Below are positions 37,877 through 46,482 of a stretch of DNA of 64,000 nucleotides, one piece after another. The notes under the pieces are model-generated. The model worked only from the letters and a program-made list of their open reading frames with translations, was not told the origin of the DNA and did no database searches. Within the stretch, counting starts at the first letter, position 1. Every line of letters starts with the position of its first letter. The DNA is from VXPQ01 sp964608315. GTDB lineage: Bacteria; Bacteroidota; Rhodothermia; Rhodothermales; VXPQ01. The stretch lies in contig CAZSNF010000003.1 in NCBI GenBank assembly GCA_964608315.1, forward strand, positions 144,862 through 208,861. Direction: 5' to 3'. The position numbers and the translations under genes were made by a program.

Positions 37877-37915
37877 TGCGGCCTCCCTGCGTAATCAACA
37901 CCAGCAGGCTGCGAG
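37877..37915. repeat. duplicated 3' end of lutC
   Basis: CGTAATCAACACCAGCAGGC plus GCGAG at 37890-37915 equals the last codons of lutC, at 37964-37989; the flanking CGTGCGGCC is also shared (37877 and 37951). The copy lacks the stop codon context of the gene. A direct repeat of about 39 bp, with starts 74 bp apart. Confidence 0.75.
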
Positions 37916-37960
37916 CAAAAATTCGAAGGAGTTAATCTGTGCGGGAATATCGTGCGGCCC

Positions 37961-38629
37961 CTACGTAATCAACACCAGCAGGCTGCGAGGCCCGTGCGCC
38001 CCGATCACAAGCGATTGTTCTATGTCGGCGGTCTTGGACGGCCCGGCCACGAACGCGCCATAACCCTCCCAAAACGTTTCGAGCCGGTCGCAAGCGGCGT
38101 GCATGTCGGGCACGATGGCGTTGCGGTCCAGCGCCAGCGCCAGATGCTGCGCCAGAAACGGAGCGGCCCGCGACCCCATCGCGGATTCGCCCAGCCATAC
38201 GGCCCCGTTCTCCGCCACGCCGAATGCGCCGGGACACGCCAGTACGTCGAGGCGGGCCAGCCCGGACGCTTCGGCGGCGGGATTCACCTGTTCGAAGGCC
38301 CACGCCGAATGCGCCGCAGCGATGGACGCCGCCGAAGGAAACGCTTCCCGCACGGCAGCCTCCACGCCTCCCGCCCCCACAATCCGTACGGTCGCGGAGG
38401 CGGCCTGCGCCGAAGCCATGAACCGGGCGACCAGATCGTCGTCGCCGACGTCGTCACCGTCGTCATCGCCCCGTACGCCGGCGACGGGCGGCAGCGGAAC
38501 CTCAGGGGGCCGAGCGCGGCGCACCGCCTCAAGGATCGCTTCGCGGGCGTCTGGATATCCGTTCGGGGATCCGTTTTGCGTGCCGCATCCGGCCCTGCCT
38601 GAATCGTTATGTCGGCGCTTTCGGTTCAT
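37961..38629 (-). CDS. lutC: LUD-domain lactate utilisation protein LutC
   Basis: 222 residues. LUD domain pattern: LDVLACPGAFGVAENGAVWLGE, then FLAQHLALALDRNAIVPDMHAA and C-terminal GPSKTADIEQSLVIGAHGPRSL, which is diagnostic of LutC/YkgG. With LutA and LutB it forms the iron-sulfur complex that oxidises L-lactate to pyruvate. Last gene of the lut-rhaD operon, 63 nt after lutB. An acidic Asp/Gly insertion (GDDDGDDVGDDD) is unusual but lies in a linker. Its final codons are duplicated just downstream. Confidence 0.88.
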   Translation of the reverse strand: MNRKRRHNDSGRAGCGTQNGSPNGYPDAREAILEAVRRARPPEVPLPPVAGVRGDDDGDDVGDDDLVARFMASAQAASATVRIVGAGGVEAAVREAFPSAASIAAAHSAWAFEQVNPAAEASGLARLDVLACPGAFGVAENGAVWLGESAMGSRAAPFLAQHLALALDRNAIVPDMHAACDRLETFWEGYGAFVAGPSKTADIEQSLVIGAHGPRSLLVLIT

Positions 38630-38692
38630 CGCCTGTCTGCGTAAAACTGTGAAAAACGCAACCTTCCGGGACGTTACGGAGCTCCCGGCGCC

Positions 38693-40123
38693 TCATTTCT
38701 TCCCCCGCTCGGCGGCGTACCATTCCCCGAACGACCGGTCGGGACAATGCGGAAGCTCCCGCGCCCGCCCCCACGCATTCCAGGGACCGTAGCGCAAGGG
38801 GCGCGGCGCATACCGCAAAAAAGCCCGAATCAGCCGGCCCGCCAGCCGGTAGCGATGCGGACTGCAGGTAATCCACCCGGCCATGCGCATCCCCCAGCGC
38901 TTGCGCCGGGAAACGTATCCCTTGCGCGCAGCCGCCTGCCGCCACCGGTGCAACTGAGCGTGAATATCGATCTTGACCGGACACACGTCGCTGCACGAAC
39001 CGCACAGGGACGAAGCGAACGGCAGCGAAGCATAGCGCTTCATATCCATGCCGGGGGCCAGAATCGCCCCGATCGGGCCGGACGGGACCGCCCCGTAACT
39101 ATGGCCGCCGCTGCGACGGTAGACGGGACACGTATTCAGGCACGCCCCGCACCGGATGCACTTGAGCGCGGCCCGAAAATCCTTCTGCGCAAGGCGGCGC
39201 GAACGCCCGTTGTCCACCAGAATGACGTGCAGTTCGCGGCCCGGGGCCGGACGGCGAAAATACGACGTATAGACGGACAGGGGCTGGCCCGTAGCGCTGC
39301 GGGCCAAAAGACGCAGGAATACGCCGAGATGCTCGGGTTTCGGGATCAGTTTTTCGACGCCCATGCAGGCGATGTGCACCGGCGCCAGATGCGCGCCGAG
39401 GTCCGCATTGCCTTCATTGGTGACCAGCGTGAGCGCCCCGGTGGACGCTATGGCGAAATTGACGCCCGTAATCGCTGCGTCGGCGGCCAGAAACCGGGCC
39501 CGCAAGTCCCGCCGCATCGCGCCGGCCAGCAAGCCCGGATCGGCGGCGTCGGCGGGCGTACCCAGTTTTTCGTGAAACAGGGCGGCGATTTCTTCCTTGC
39601 GGACATGGATCGCCGGGGCCACGAGATGGCTGGGCGGCTCTTCCCTGAGCTGCACGATGCGTTCTCCGAGGTCCGTATCCACCACATCGAGGCCGCGCCC
39701 TTCAAGGTACGCGTTCAGGCCGCATTCCTCCGTCAGCATGGACTTGCTCTTGACCACGCGGCGGACGCCCCGCGCGCGGAGCACGTCGTACGCAATGCGG
39801 TTATGCGCGTCCGCGTCCGCAGCCCAGTGAACCTGCGCCCCGTTCGCCGTAGCCGCTTCCTCGAACGCCGTCAGGTATTCGTCCAGCCTCGACAGCGTAT
39901 GCTCCTTGATTTCCGAGGCCAGCGTACGCAGCTGCTCCCATCCTTCCACGCGCCCGGCCGCCGCATCCCGCTTGCCGCGAATGCCCCAGAGGACGGCGTC
40001 GTGCCAGTCGGCCTGTCCGGCGTCGGCAAGGAAGCGGGCCGCGCTGTCGGCGTGATTCACGCGCTCGACATGATTCGCGCTGGCGGGACGATCCGCGGCG
40101 GCGGGACGGGTTCCGTCATCCAT
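38693..40123 (-). CDS. lutB: iron-sulfur lactate utilisation protein LutB
   Basis: 476 residues. N-terminal LUD-type domain (SMLTEECGLNAYLEGRGLDVVDTDLGERIVQL, TGVNFAIASTGALTLVTNEGN) followed by two 4Fe-4S cluster motifs, CIRCGACLNTCPVYRRSGGH and CGSCSDVCPVKIDIH, as in LutB/YkgF. The C-terminal tail (SFGEWYAAERGKK) is also typical. It transfers electrons in L-lactate oxidation. The start overlaps the end of lutA by 8 nt, showing coupling. Confidence 0.92.
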   Translation of the reverse strand: MDDGTRPAAADRPASANHVERVNHADSAARFLADAGQADWHDAVLWGIRGKRDAAAGRVEGWEQLRTLASEIKEHTLSRLDEYLTAFEEAATANGAQVHWAADADAHNRIAYDVLRARGVRRVVKSKSMLTEECGLNAYLEGRGLDVVDTDLGERIVQLREEPPSHLVAPAIHVRKEEIAALFHEKLGTPADAADPGLLAGAMRRDLRARFLAADAAITGVNFAIASTGALTLVTNEGNADLGAHLAPVHIACMGVEKLIPKPEHLGVFLRLLARSATGQPLSVYTSYFRRPAPGRELHVILVDNGRSRRLAQKDFRAALKCIRCGACLNTCPVYRRSGGHSYGAVPSGPIGAILAPGMDMKRYASLPFASSLCGSCSDVCPVKIDIHAQLHRWRQAAARKGYVSRRKRWGMRMAGWITCSPHRYRLAGRLIRAFLRYAPRPLRYGPWNAWGRARELPHCPDRSFGEWYAAERGKK

Positions 40124-40844
40124 GGGCCGCCTCGCCGCTTCCGTTCAGAATCTCGGCCACATGCAACACCCGCAACGGCAGGTTTCGGCGGCGGATCAAC
40201 CCTTCAAGATGCATCAGGCAAGACATATCGGTCCCCGTAACGACCTCTACGCCATGCCGCAAATGGTCGTCGAGGCGGTCGGCGCCCATCCGAACCGAAA
40301 CCGCCTCTTCCTGCACGGCGAACATCCCCCCGAAGCCGCAACATTCGTCCGGGCGATCCAGCGCAACCCGCTCCACCCCTTCCACCATATCCAGAAGACA
40401 GGCCACGTAATCGAACGGCGGCTCCTGCCGCTCCGAAGCCCGCGCCAGACGCAACCCCCGAAGCCCGTGGCACGAGGCGTGCAAACCCACCCGACCGGAA
40501 AAAGACGCCGGCAAATGCTCCACCCGCAACACCTCCACCAGAAACTGGCAGAGTTCGTAATACCGGACGGCGTCCGTCTCTTCGACATGCTCCCTCAAAT
40601 GCAGTACGCAACTCCCCGAAGGACCCACCACGTAATCGAACGCCTCGAAACAGGCCGCTGCATGACGGTGCGTCGCCTCGGCGTCCTCCGCGCACCCGGC
40701 GTTCGCCATCGGCTGGCCGCAGCAGGTCTGTTCGCAGGGGTACGCCACGTCGCAGCCGAGGCGCTCCAGGAGTTCGAGCGTCGCCACCGCCACCCGCGGG
40801 TAGAACTGGTCGACATAACAGGGCGCGAACAGGCCGACCTTCAT
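40116..40844 (-). CDS. lutA: iron-sulfur protein LutA (CCG-domain)
   Basis: 242 residues, the standard LutA/YkgE size. Start MKVGLFAPCYVDQFYPRVA at 40844, overlapping the rhaD stop by 4 nt (ATGA). Two CCG/cysteine-rich domains: CEQTCCGQPMANAGC with PSGSCVLHL, and HASCHGLRG with DECCGFGGMF. These ligate iron-sulfur clusters. Its position directly after the aldolase/dehydrogenase indicates that it handles L-lactate formed from rhamnose-derived L-lactaldehyde. Confidence 0.92.
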   Translation of the reverse strand: MKVGLFAPCYVDQFYPRVAVATLELLERLGCDVAYPCEQTCCGQPMANAGCAEDAEATHRHAAACFEAFDYVVGPSGSCVLHLREHVEETDAVRYYELCQFLVEVLRVEHLPASFSGRVGLHASCHGLRGLRLARASERQEPPFDYVACLLDMVEGVERVALDRPDECCGFGGMFAVQEEAVSVRMGADRLDDHLRHGVEVVTGTDMSCLMHLEGLIRRRNLPLRVLHVAEILNGSGEAAHG

Positions 40845-42994
40845 CGCAGGAACGCCTCCGGCAAGCCGCCGTCCACTTGAAGAATTTGTCCGGTGGTCTT
40901 GCCCAGCCGACGGCTCGCCAGCAAAAACGCGGCCTCCGCCTGATCCTCGGCGAGAATCGCCTGCCGAAGCAGGGTGCGCTGCGCGTAGAAATCGGCCAGC
41001 CGACGGCGCAGCGCATCCGTATCCTCCCCGTCCTCGCAGGGCAACCCGTACCGGACCAGCGAGGCTATGACGCGATCCCTCGGAAACATGCTGCTTCCGC
41101 CGAGCACCGTGGCCGGGGCCACCCCATTGACCCGAATATTCGGCGCCAGCCGCAGGGCCAGTTCGCGCACGAGATGGTTTGCCGCGGCCTTGCTCGCGTC
41201 GTACGCCAGGCTTCCCGACTTGACCACTACGGCGTTGGCGCTCGTCGTCAGCACGAGACTCCCCGGCAGGTCCTGCGCCGACCATATCCGGGCCGCTTCG
41301 TCCGCCGCGATCCATGCGCCGGTCACGTTGACGCCGAATGTCCTGGCCCAGGCCGCGTCGGGAATATCGCCCCCGGCGTCCGGGGTCGGATACAATCCCG
41401 CCGTAACCACCACATGGTCTATCCCCCCGAAAGCAAGCGCCGCCTCCTGCAAGGCGCGGCGTACGGACATCCGGTTCGTCGCGTCGGCTTCGAGGGCAAG
41501 CGCCGCGTCCGCATCCAGCGCCTGCACCGTGGCGCGGGCGGCGCTTTCGTCCAGATCAACCACGGCCACCGCAGCGCCCCCGTCCGCCAGGCGGCGCGCC
41601 GTCGCCGCTCCGATCCCGCTGCCTCCGCCCACCACCACCGCTACTTCGCGGGCCATTTCCTCCTCGGGAGGCATGCGCCGCAGCTTCGCCTCTTCCAGCG
41701 CCCAGTATTCGATATCGAAGGCTTCCCGCCGGGGCAGCGCCGTATACTTTCCTATCGCTTCCGCGCCGCGCATGACCTGGATGGCGGCGGCGTAAAATTC
41801 CGCGGCCAGGGCGCTTTCGCGCTTGTTCTTGCCCCACCCGATCAGGCCAAGGCCCGGCGCCAGCACAACGGACGGCAGGGCGCTGCGCATGGCGGGAGAA
41901 TCCGGGCGGCGGCACGCCTCGTAATACGCCGCGTAGTCCTGCGCATAGGCGTCCAGCGCCTGATCGAAGCGTTGGCGAAACGCGGCTAGATTGCCGGGTT
42001 CGGGGCGCTCGTCCACGTACAAGGGTTTGATTTTCGTGCGCAAAAAATGATCGGGGCAGGATGTGCCGAGTTCGGCGAGGCGGGGGGCTTCGCGGGAGTT
42101 CGCGAATTGCAACGCCTCTTGCGACGCATCGACCGTGGCGATCACCTTCCGCTCCAGGCTCAGCCGCCCGCGCAACCAGGGCAACAGGTCGACCAGCGCC
42201 GCCCGCCGCTCCGTTTCGGACAGGGCCTCGTATCGCGCGCCCCCGAAAGACGCTTGTCCGGCGGTGCGCTCCGCCACGAATTGTTCGGCCCGGTCTATCA
42301 GGCGAAGCGTAAGCAGGTAACATTCCCGGTCGTCGTCGGCCCAGTTGATGAGGCCATGCCCGCCCAGCATAACGCCCTTCGCCTCCGGGCATTCCTCGCA
42401 AATGCGCTGCATATCCAGGCCCAGTTCGAACCCGGGCCGTTTCCAGTCCACCCATATCACCTCGTCCCCGTACGCCTCGCGCGTCAACTCGGCGCCGCGG
42501 TCCGCCGTGGCGATCGCAATGGCGGCCACCGGGTGCATATGGTCCACATGCCGGTACGGTACGAACCCGTGCAGGGGCGTGTCGATGCTGGGGGCCCGCC
42601 GATTCAGATTGAACGCGGCGCGCGCATACATCGCAGGCATGGCGTCCTCCGCCTCCGTCTTCAGGCCGCGGTCGGGAAACCGCGCATACGTTTCCTGCAA
42701 GGCAAGCAGTTTATGCTGGTACAGGGAGGCGAAATTTTCCCTGCCTGCGGTTCCCAGATCGCCGCCGGACCCCTTCACCCAAAGCACCTCCACCTCCTCC
42801 CCCGTTACGGGGTCCCGCTCCATGACCTTCGACGACGTGTTGCCGCCGCCGGTGTTCGTAAAGCGCCGGTCGCCGCCCAGCAGATTCGAGCGATACACGA
42901 GGCGGCCCAGCCCGTCCAGGGGGGCGGCGACGGCCTCGTCCCACCGGTCCTCTACGTGCAGGAAGGTCGGGGATTCGGAAGGATTGTTCGTCAT
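40841..42994 (-). CDS. rhaE: bifunctional rhamnulose-1-phosphate aldolase / L-lactaldehyde dehydrogenase
   Basis: 717 residues, a fusion. The N-terminal class II aldolase/adducin domain (residues about 1-420) has zinc-ligand motifs HVDHMHPVA and LGGHGLINW, and GGNTSSKVMERDPVTGE. The C-terminal short-chain dehydrogenase has VVVGGGSGIGAATARRL (NAD binding) and YDASKAAANHL (YxxxK), ending GQILQVDGGLPEAF. It splits L-rhamnulose-1-phosphate into DHAP and L-lactaldehyde and oxidises the latter to L-lactate. First gene of an operon followed by lutABC. The gene symbol varies between organisms (rhaD, rhaEW). Confidence 0.92.
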   Translation of the reverse strand: MTNNPSESPTFLHVEDRWDEAVAAPLDGLGRLVYRSNLLGGDRRFTNTGGGNTSSKVMERDPVTGEEVEVLWVKGSGGDLGTAGRENFASLYQHKLLALQETYARFPDRGLKTEAEDAMPAMYARAAFNLNRRAPSIDTPLHGFVPYRHVDHMHPVAAIAIATADRGAELTREAYGDEVIWVDWKRPGFELGLDMQRICEECPEAKGVMLGGHGLINWADDDRECYLLTLRLIDRAEQFVAERTAGQASFGGARYEALSETERRAALVDLLPWLRGRLSLERKVIATVDASQEALQFANSREAPRLAELGTSCPDHFLRTKIKPLYVDERPEPGNLAAFRQRFDQALDAYAQDYAAYYEACRRPDSPAMRSALPSVVLAPGLGLIGWGKNKRESALAAEFYAAAIQVMRGAEAIGKYTALPRREAFDIEYWALEEAKLRRMPPEEEMAREVAVVVGGGSGIGAATARRLADGGAAVAVVDLDESAARATVQALDADAALALEADATNRMSVRRALQEAALAFGGIDHVVVTAGLYPTPDAGGDIPDAAWARTFGVNVTGAWIAADEAARIWSAQDLPGSLVLTTSANAVVVKSGSLAYDASKAAANHLVRELALRLAPNIRVNGVAPATVLGGSSMFPRDRVIASLVRYGLPCEDGEDTDALRRRLADFYAQRTLLRQAILAEDQAEAAFLLASRRLGKTTGQILQVDGGLPEAFLR

Positions 42995-43171
42995 ATTGTG
43001 AAAAAAATTGTGAATGTTATACTGGAGGGGTTACGGGAACGGTCTAAGTTATCAGGGCTGCGGGGAATTGTCGGAATGTACGGAAGGTATGGGAGCGTGA
43101 TGAAAAAATCACCGGAGCGCCGCTGCCGGGAAGGCTATGCAGATCGCGCAAGGGCGCGGATAAAACATGAA

Positions 43172-43269
43172 AAAGTGGGGGAAAAATAATGATAAAACAG
43201 TTAAAATATGGATAAAGTGGGGAAAATATCATAAAAATGACATATAAATGGCTTAAAGTGGGGAAAATA
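43172..43269. promoter_or_regulatory. three phased direct repeats upstream of the rhaE-lut operon
   Basis: AAAGTGGGGGAAAAATA (43172), AAAGTGGGGAAAATA (43214) and AAAGTGGGGAAAATA (43255) are spaced 42 and 41 bp, close to four helical turns, in the AT-rich gap 42995-43307 between the rhaE start and the rhaB end. Candidate binding sites for a regulator of the rhamnose genes; no regulator gene is in the window. No gene is visible in this gap. Confidence 0.5.
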
Positions 43270-43307
43270 ACAACAAAAACAATTTGGCTACAGGGCGTTC
43301 TATAAAA

Positions 43308-43389
43308 GATACTCTGATGATTTCAACGACGCCATCGCAATGTCCTGTACGCACGAACGTGAAGCGCTGATCGAAGCAGATTTATTAAA
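43308..43389. repeat. short MITE copy overlapping the rhaB stop
   Basis: Begins GATACTCTGATGATTTC and ends GAAGCAGATTTATTAAA. The middle (TTCAACGACGCC, TGTCCTGTACGCACGAACG, TGAAGCGCTGATCGAAGC) matches the right half of the 13745 element, so this is an internally deleted copy. The TAA stop codon of the rhamnulokinase lies within its last bases. Confidence 0.7.
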
Positions 43390-44779
43390 CCCGGCTGTCG
43401 GGCGCATACGTACGCACGTCGCAGGACCGGGCGGACGCCTCTCGCAGCGAAACGCCGTCCGGCAGCCCGCCCAGCGTCCTGAGTTGCGCCAGCGCGTTTC
43501 CCAGCGCCGTCGCTTCCGCCGGACCGGCGAGCACGGGCCGACCGCACGCCTGCGCCGTCAATGCGCACAACAGGCCGTTTTGCGACCCGCCGCCCACTAT
43601 ATGCAGCGCATTGATGCGCTCCCCCGCAATGCGCTCCAGATCGGCCAGCGCCCGGCGATAACTGTCCGCGATGCTCTCCAGAATCGCGCGACACAGTTCG
43701 CCGCGCGAGGCGGGAAGCGGCGCGCCCTGCTCCCGCAACGCATCCAGCAAACGCTTTTCCATGCCGCCCCGGCGCAAAAAGCGCGCATCTCCGAGGTCCA
43801 GCGTCGCGCCGATGGAAAGCGCAGCGCGGGCCTCCGCTTCAAGGTCTTCCCACTCCGTATCCCCCCATTCGCGCGCGCATTCCTGCAACACCCACAATCC
43901 GGTCAGGTTCTTGAGAAAGCGGACAGAACCGTCCAGCCCGATTTCGTTCGCGTATCCGGCGGCGAGCGCGGCGGGCGAAAGCACGGGCGCCGTACGCTCC
44001 ACCCCGAAAAGCGACCAGGTTCCGCAACTGACGTACGCCCATGTCCCGGAACCGACGGCGGGCGCAGCCGCCACGGCCAGCGCCGTATCGTGGCTGCACC
44101 CAGCCACGACGGCGACGTCCGGATGGCCGCGCACCGCCCCGAGGATCGCGCTCGACGGAACGATTTCCGGCCACGACGCCGCATCGAGCCCAAGCCGGCC
44201 CAAAAGCGGCGTCGCCCATGCCCCCGTATGGATATCCACCATCTGCGTGGTGCTGGCAAGGGACGCCTCGACCGCCATCCGCCCGCCAAGCCGGTAGTTG
44301 AAATAATCGGCGATCATGAGGCGCCGCGCCGCCTGCAAGCCCGCCTCGCGATCCGCCGCCAACTGATACAGCGTATTGAACGGCAAAAAAGCGACGCCGG
44401 TGCATTCGTAGACCTCCTCGGCCGGAACCTTTTCAAGCACGGACTCCATTATCCCGCGAAGGCGGGGGTCCCGGTAGCTATACGGCAAATCGAGCGGGCG
44501 CCCCCGGGCGTCGAGACGCACGTAATCTACGCCCCAGGAATTCACGGACACGGACCGCAGGTCGGGCGCCTCGGCCAGCGCGGCCCGAAACGCAGTCCAT
44601 ATTTCCTCCTCCATCGCATGGATATCCCATTGGATATGCCCGTCCGCCTCCACGACCGGCGTTCCGAAACGATGCACTTCCTGCATTTCCATGCGCTCCC
44701 CGTCGAACCGGCCCAGCACGGCCCGCCCGCTCGCAGCGCCAAGGTCCACGGCAAGCATATGGCGCCTGAATTTTCGCAT
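43385..44779 (-). CDS. rhaB: rhamnulokinase
   Basis: 464 residues; start MRKFRRHMLAVDLGAASGRA at 44779, where FGGY-kinase homology begins. Motifs: DLGAASGRAVLGRFDG (phosphate 1), SVNSWGVDYVRLDARG, CTGVAFLPFNTLYQL, GCSHDTALAVAA, SCGTWSLFGVE, NLTGLWVLQECAREWG and HIVGGGSQNGLLCALTAQA (adenosine-binding). It phosphorylates L-rhamnulose to L-rhamnulose-1-phosphate. Located 35 nt after rhaI in the same operon. Its stop lies inside a repeat element. Confidence 0.93.
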   Translation of the reverse strand: MRKFRRHMLAVDLGAASGRAVLGRFDGERMEMQEVHRFGTPVVEADGHIQWDIHAMEEEIWTAFRAALAEAPDLRSVSVNSWGVDYVRLDARGRPLDLPYSYRDPRLRGIMESVLEKVPAEEVYECTGVAFLPFNTLYQLAADREAGLQAARRLMIADYFNYRLGGRMAVEASLASTTQMVDIHTGAWATPLLGRLGLDAASWPEIVPSSAILGAVRGHPDVAVVAGCSHDTALAVAAAPAVGSGTWAYVSCGTWSLFGVERTAPVLSPAALAAGYANEIGLDGSVRFLKNLTGLWVLQECAREWGDTEWEDLEAEARAALSIGATLDLGDARFLRRGGMEKRLLDALREQGAPLPASRGELCRAILESIADSYRRALADLERIAGERINALHIVGGGSQNGLLCALTAQACGRPVLAGPAEATALGNALAQLRTLGGLPDGVSLREASARSCDVRTYAPDSRV

Positions 44780-44814
44780 CGGTTTCCGGCGCGGCGCGCC
44801 CGTCAAAAGTGTCC

Positions 44815-46098
44815 TCAAAGGCTTTGGGGCGGAACGTACGCGGCGCCGGTCCGCGCTTCGGCGACCCGCTCCCGGTACTGCGAAGCCCGAAATGCAGCAA
44901 TGGGATCGATAGCGCACCCCAAGCGCTTGCGAACCGCCGCAGCGAGGGGGCGCGCGTCCGTTTCGTACGCTTCCCGAAGCGTCTCCTCGGCCATCAGCAC
45001 ATCGTTCGTTTCCTGATAATGCGCGAGCGCGTCGCGGCGCACGAGGAGCGCGCGAATCCAGGTTTCCTGAAGCCGGTTCGACGTTTGCAGCAGGGCCTCG
45101 ATGGGGTCCTTTACGTTATGGCTCTGGTCGATCATGTACGCAGGCGGCGCGGGCAGGGCGCCGTCCGCCAGCGCATCCGCCAGTTCGTTGAATACGAGAA
45201 ACAACTGATAGGGCTTGATGGAGCCCGCCGTCAGATCGTCGTCCCCGTACCTGGCGTCGTTGAAATGAAAACCGCCCAGCCTGCCCGCCGTTACGAGACG
45301 CGCCACCACCTGCTCCACGTTCGCATTGGGAAGATGGTGCCCCAGATCGACCAGGCACGAGGCCCGCTCCCCGGTCGCCCGCGCCAGCATGAGCGACGAG
45401 CCCCAGTCGGCCACCACGGTGGCGTAGAACGCCGGTTCGAACGGCTTGTGCTCGATGAACAGGCTCCAGTCCGAGGGGATGGCTTCGTATACTTCCGTCA
45501 GGCAATCCCGCACCCGCTCCCAGGCCTTGCGCAAATGGGTCTGCCCCGGATAATTCGCTCCGTCGCCCAGCCAGATCGTCAGCGCGTTCGAACCGAGGGC
45601 GGCGCCCACCTCCGCCACATGCGCATTGTGCGCCACAGCCTGGCTGCGCACCGCAGGGTCCGCGTGCTGAAACGACCCGAATTTGTAACTGAATGCCTGG
45701 CCGGGCTGATCCTGAAAGGTATTCGAGTTCACCGCATCGAATCCTGTTTCCAATTCGGCGGCCCGCTCGCGCAACGCCCGGGGATCGTCCGGCTCGTCCC
45801 AGGGAATGTGCAGCGATATCCGCGAAATAGCCCCGCAAAGCCGCTTCGCTACGGATACGTCCTCCACCTTCTCGAATATGTCCCGCGGCTCGCCCCGGCC
45901 CGGAAAACGCCCGAATCGCGTACCGCCGGTTCCCAGCACCCAGGAAGGCGCCGCCGCCTCGAACGCAGCGGCCTGCTCCAGAATGGCGTCGGGGTCCAGT
46001 CCGCGTCGGCGCAATTGTTCGTCGAGATGCGCATAGTCCCGGCGCCAGGCGGCGTCGCAGGCCTGATTGGAAGCGTCGATAATTTCCTGAGCGATCAT
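44815..46098 (-). CDS. rhaI: L-rhamnose isomerase (RhaI type)
   Basis: 427 residues. Xylose-isomerase-like TIM barrel of the RhaI type: SWVLGTGGTRFGRFPG near the N-terminus, RISLHIPWDEPDDP, VNSNTFQDQPGQAFSYKFGS, metal-site residues in FIEHKPFEPAFY, LVDLGHHLPNANVEQ and FHFNDARYGDDDL. It converts L-rhamnose to L-rhamnulose. The gene follows the small membrane protein and permease genes with a 138-nt gap and precedes rhaB. Confidence 0.92.
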   Translation of the reverse strand: MIAQEIIDASNQACDAAWRRDYAHLDEQLRRRGLDPDAILEQAAAFEAAAPSWVLGTGGTRFGRFPGRGEPRDIFEKVEDVSVAKRLCGAISRISLHIPWDEPDDPRALRERAAELETGFDAVNSNTFQDQPGQAFSYKFGSFQHADPAVRSQAVAHNAHVAEVGAALGSNALTIWLGDGANYPGQTHLRKAWERVRDCLTEVYEAIPSDWSLFIEHKPFEPAFYATVVADWGSSLMLARATGERASCLVDLGHHLPNANVEQVVARLVTAGRLGGFHFNDARYGDDDLTAGSIKPYQLFLVFNELADALADGALPAPPAYMIDQSHNVKDPIEALLQTSNRLQETWIRALLVRRDALAHYQETNDVLMAEETLREAYETDARPLAAAVRKRLGCAIDPIAAFRASQYRERVAEARTGAAYVPPQSL

Positions 46099-46236
46099 GG
46101 CGCGTCGGCGATACGGAGATGAGATATGCGGGATGAAATACGGAGGGGAAATGCGAAAGAAAACAAGCGTGTTAAGGACGGAAGTAAAATACGGAGCCGA
46201 CCGGCGCGCCGCAACGCGGATTCCCGCCAGCCTCCG

Positions 46237-46413
46237 TCAGGAAGCGTCGGCGCGATCCATCCAGAACGGGGCCGCGGCGAACCAGAGCGCGGCGCCCGCC
46301 AGCATCAGCGCGGCGTGGATGCGCCAGGGCAGAACCCCGGCGAACACCAGCGCGGCGGGCGCGATCGTCAGGGCCAGGCCGCCGTACGACAGTATTTTCA
46401 ACAAGGTGGTCAT
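46237..46413 (-). CDS. small two-TM membrane protein, unknown function
   Basis: 58 residues, starting ATG ACC ACC at 46413. Two hydrophobic helices (ILSYGGLALTIAPAALVFAGVLP and AALMLAGAALWFAAAPFW), with a short basic linker (WRIHA) and an acidic tail (MDRADAS). It lies 69 nt after the permease gene and before rhaI on the same strand. It could be an accessory to the permease; no family recognised. Codon use matches its neighbours. Confidence 0.6.
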   Translation of the reverse strand: MTTLLKILSYGGLALTIAPAALVFAGVLPWRIHAALMLAGAALWFAAAPFWMDRADAS

Positions 46414-46482
46414 TGGCGTATGGTCTCGTGCATGGCTGCGAATGGCTGTATGGCGGAACGAGGATGCAGGAAGGCGAAATCG

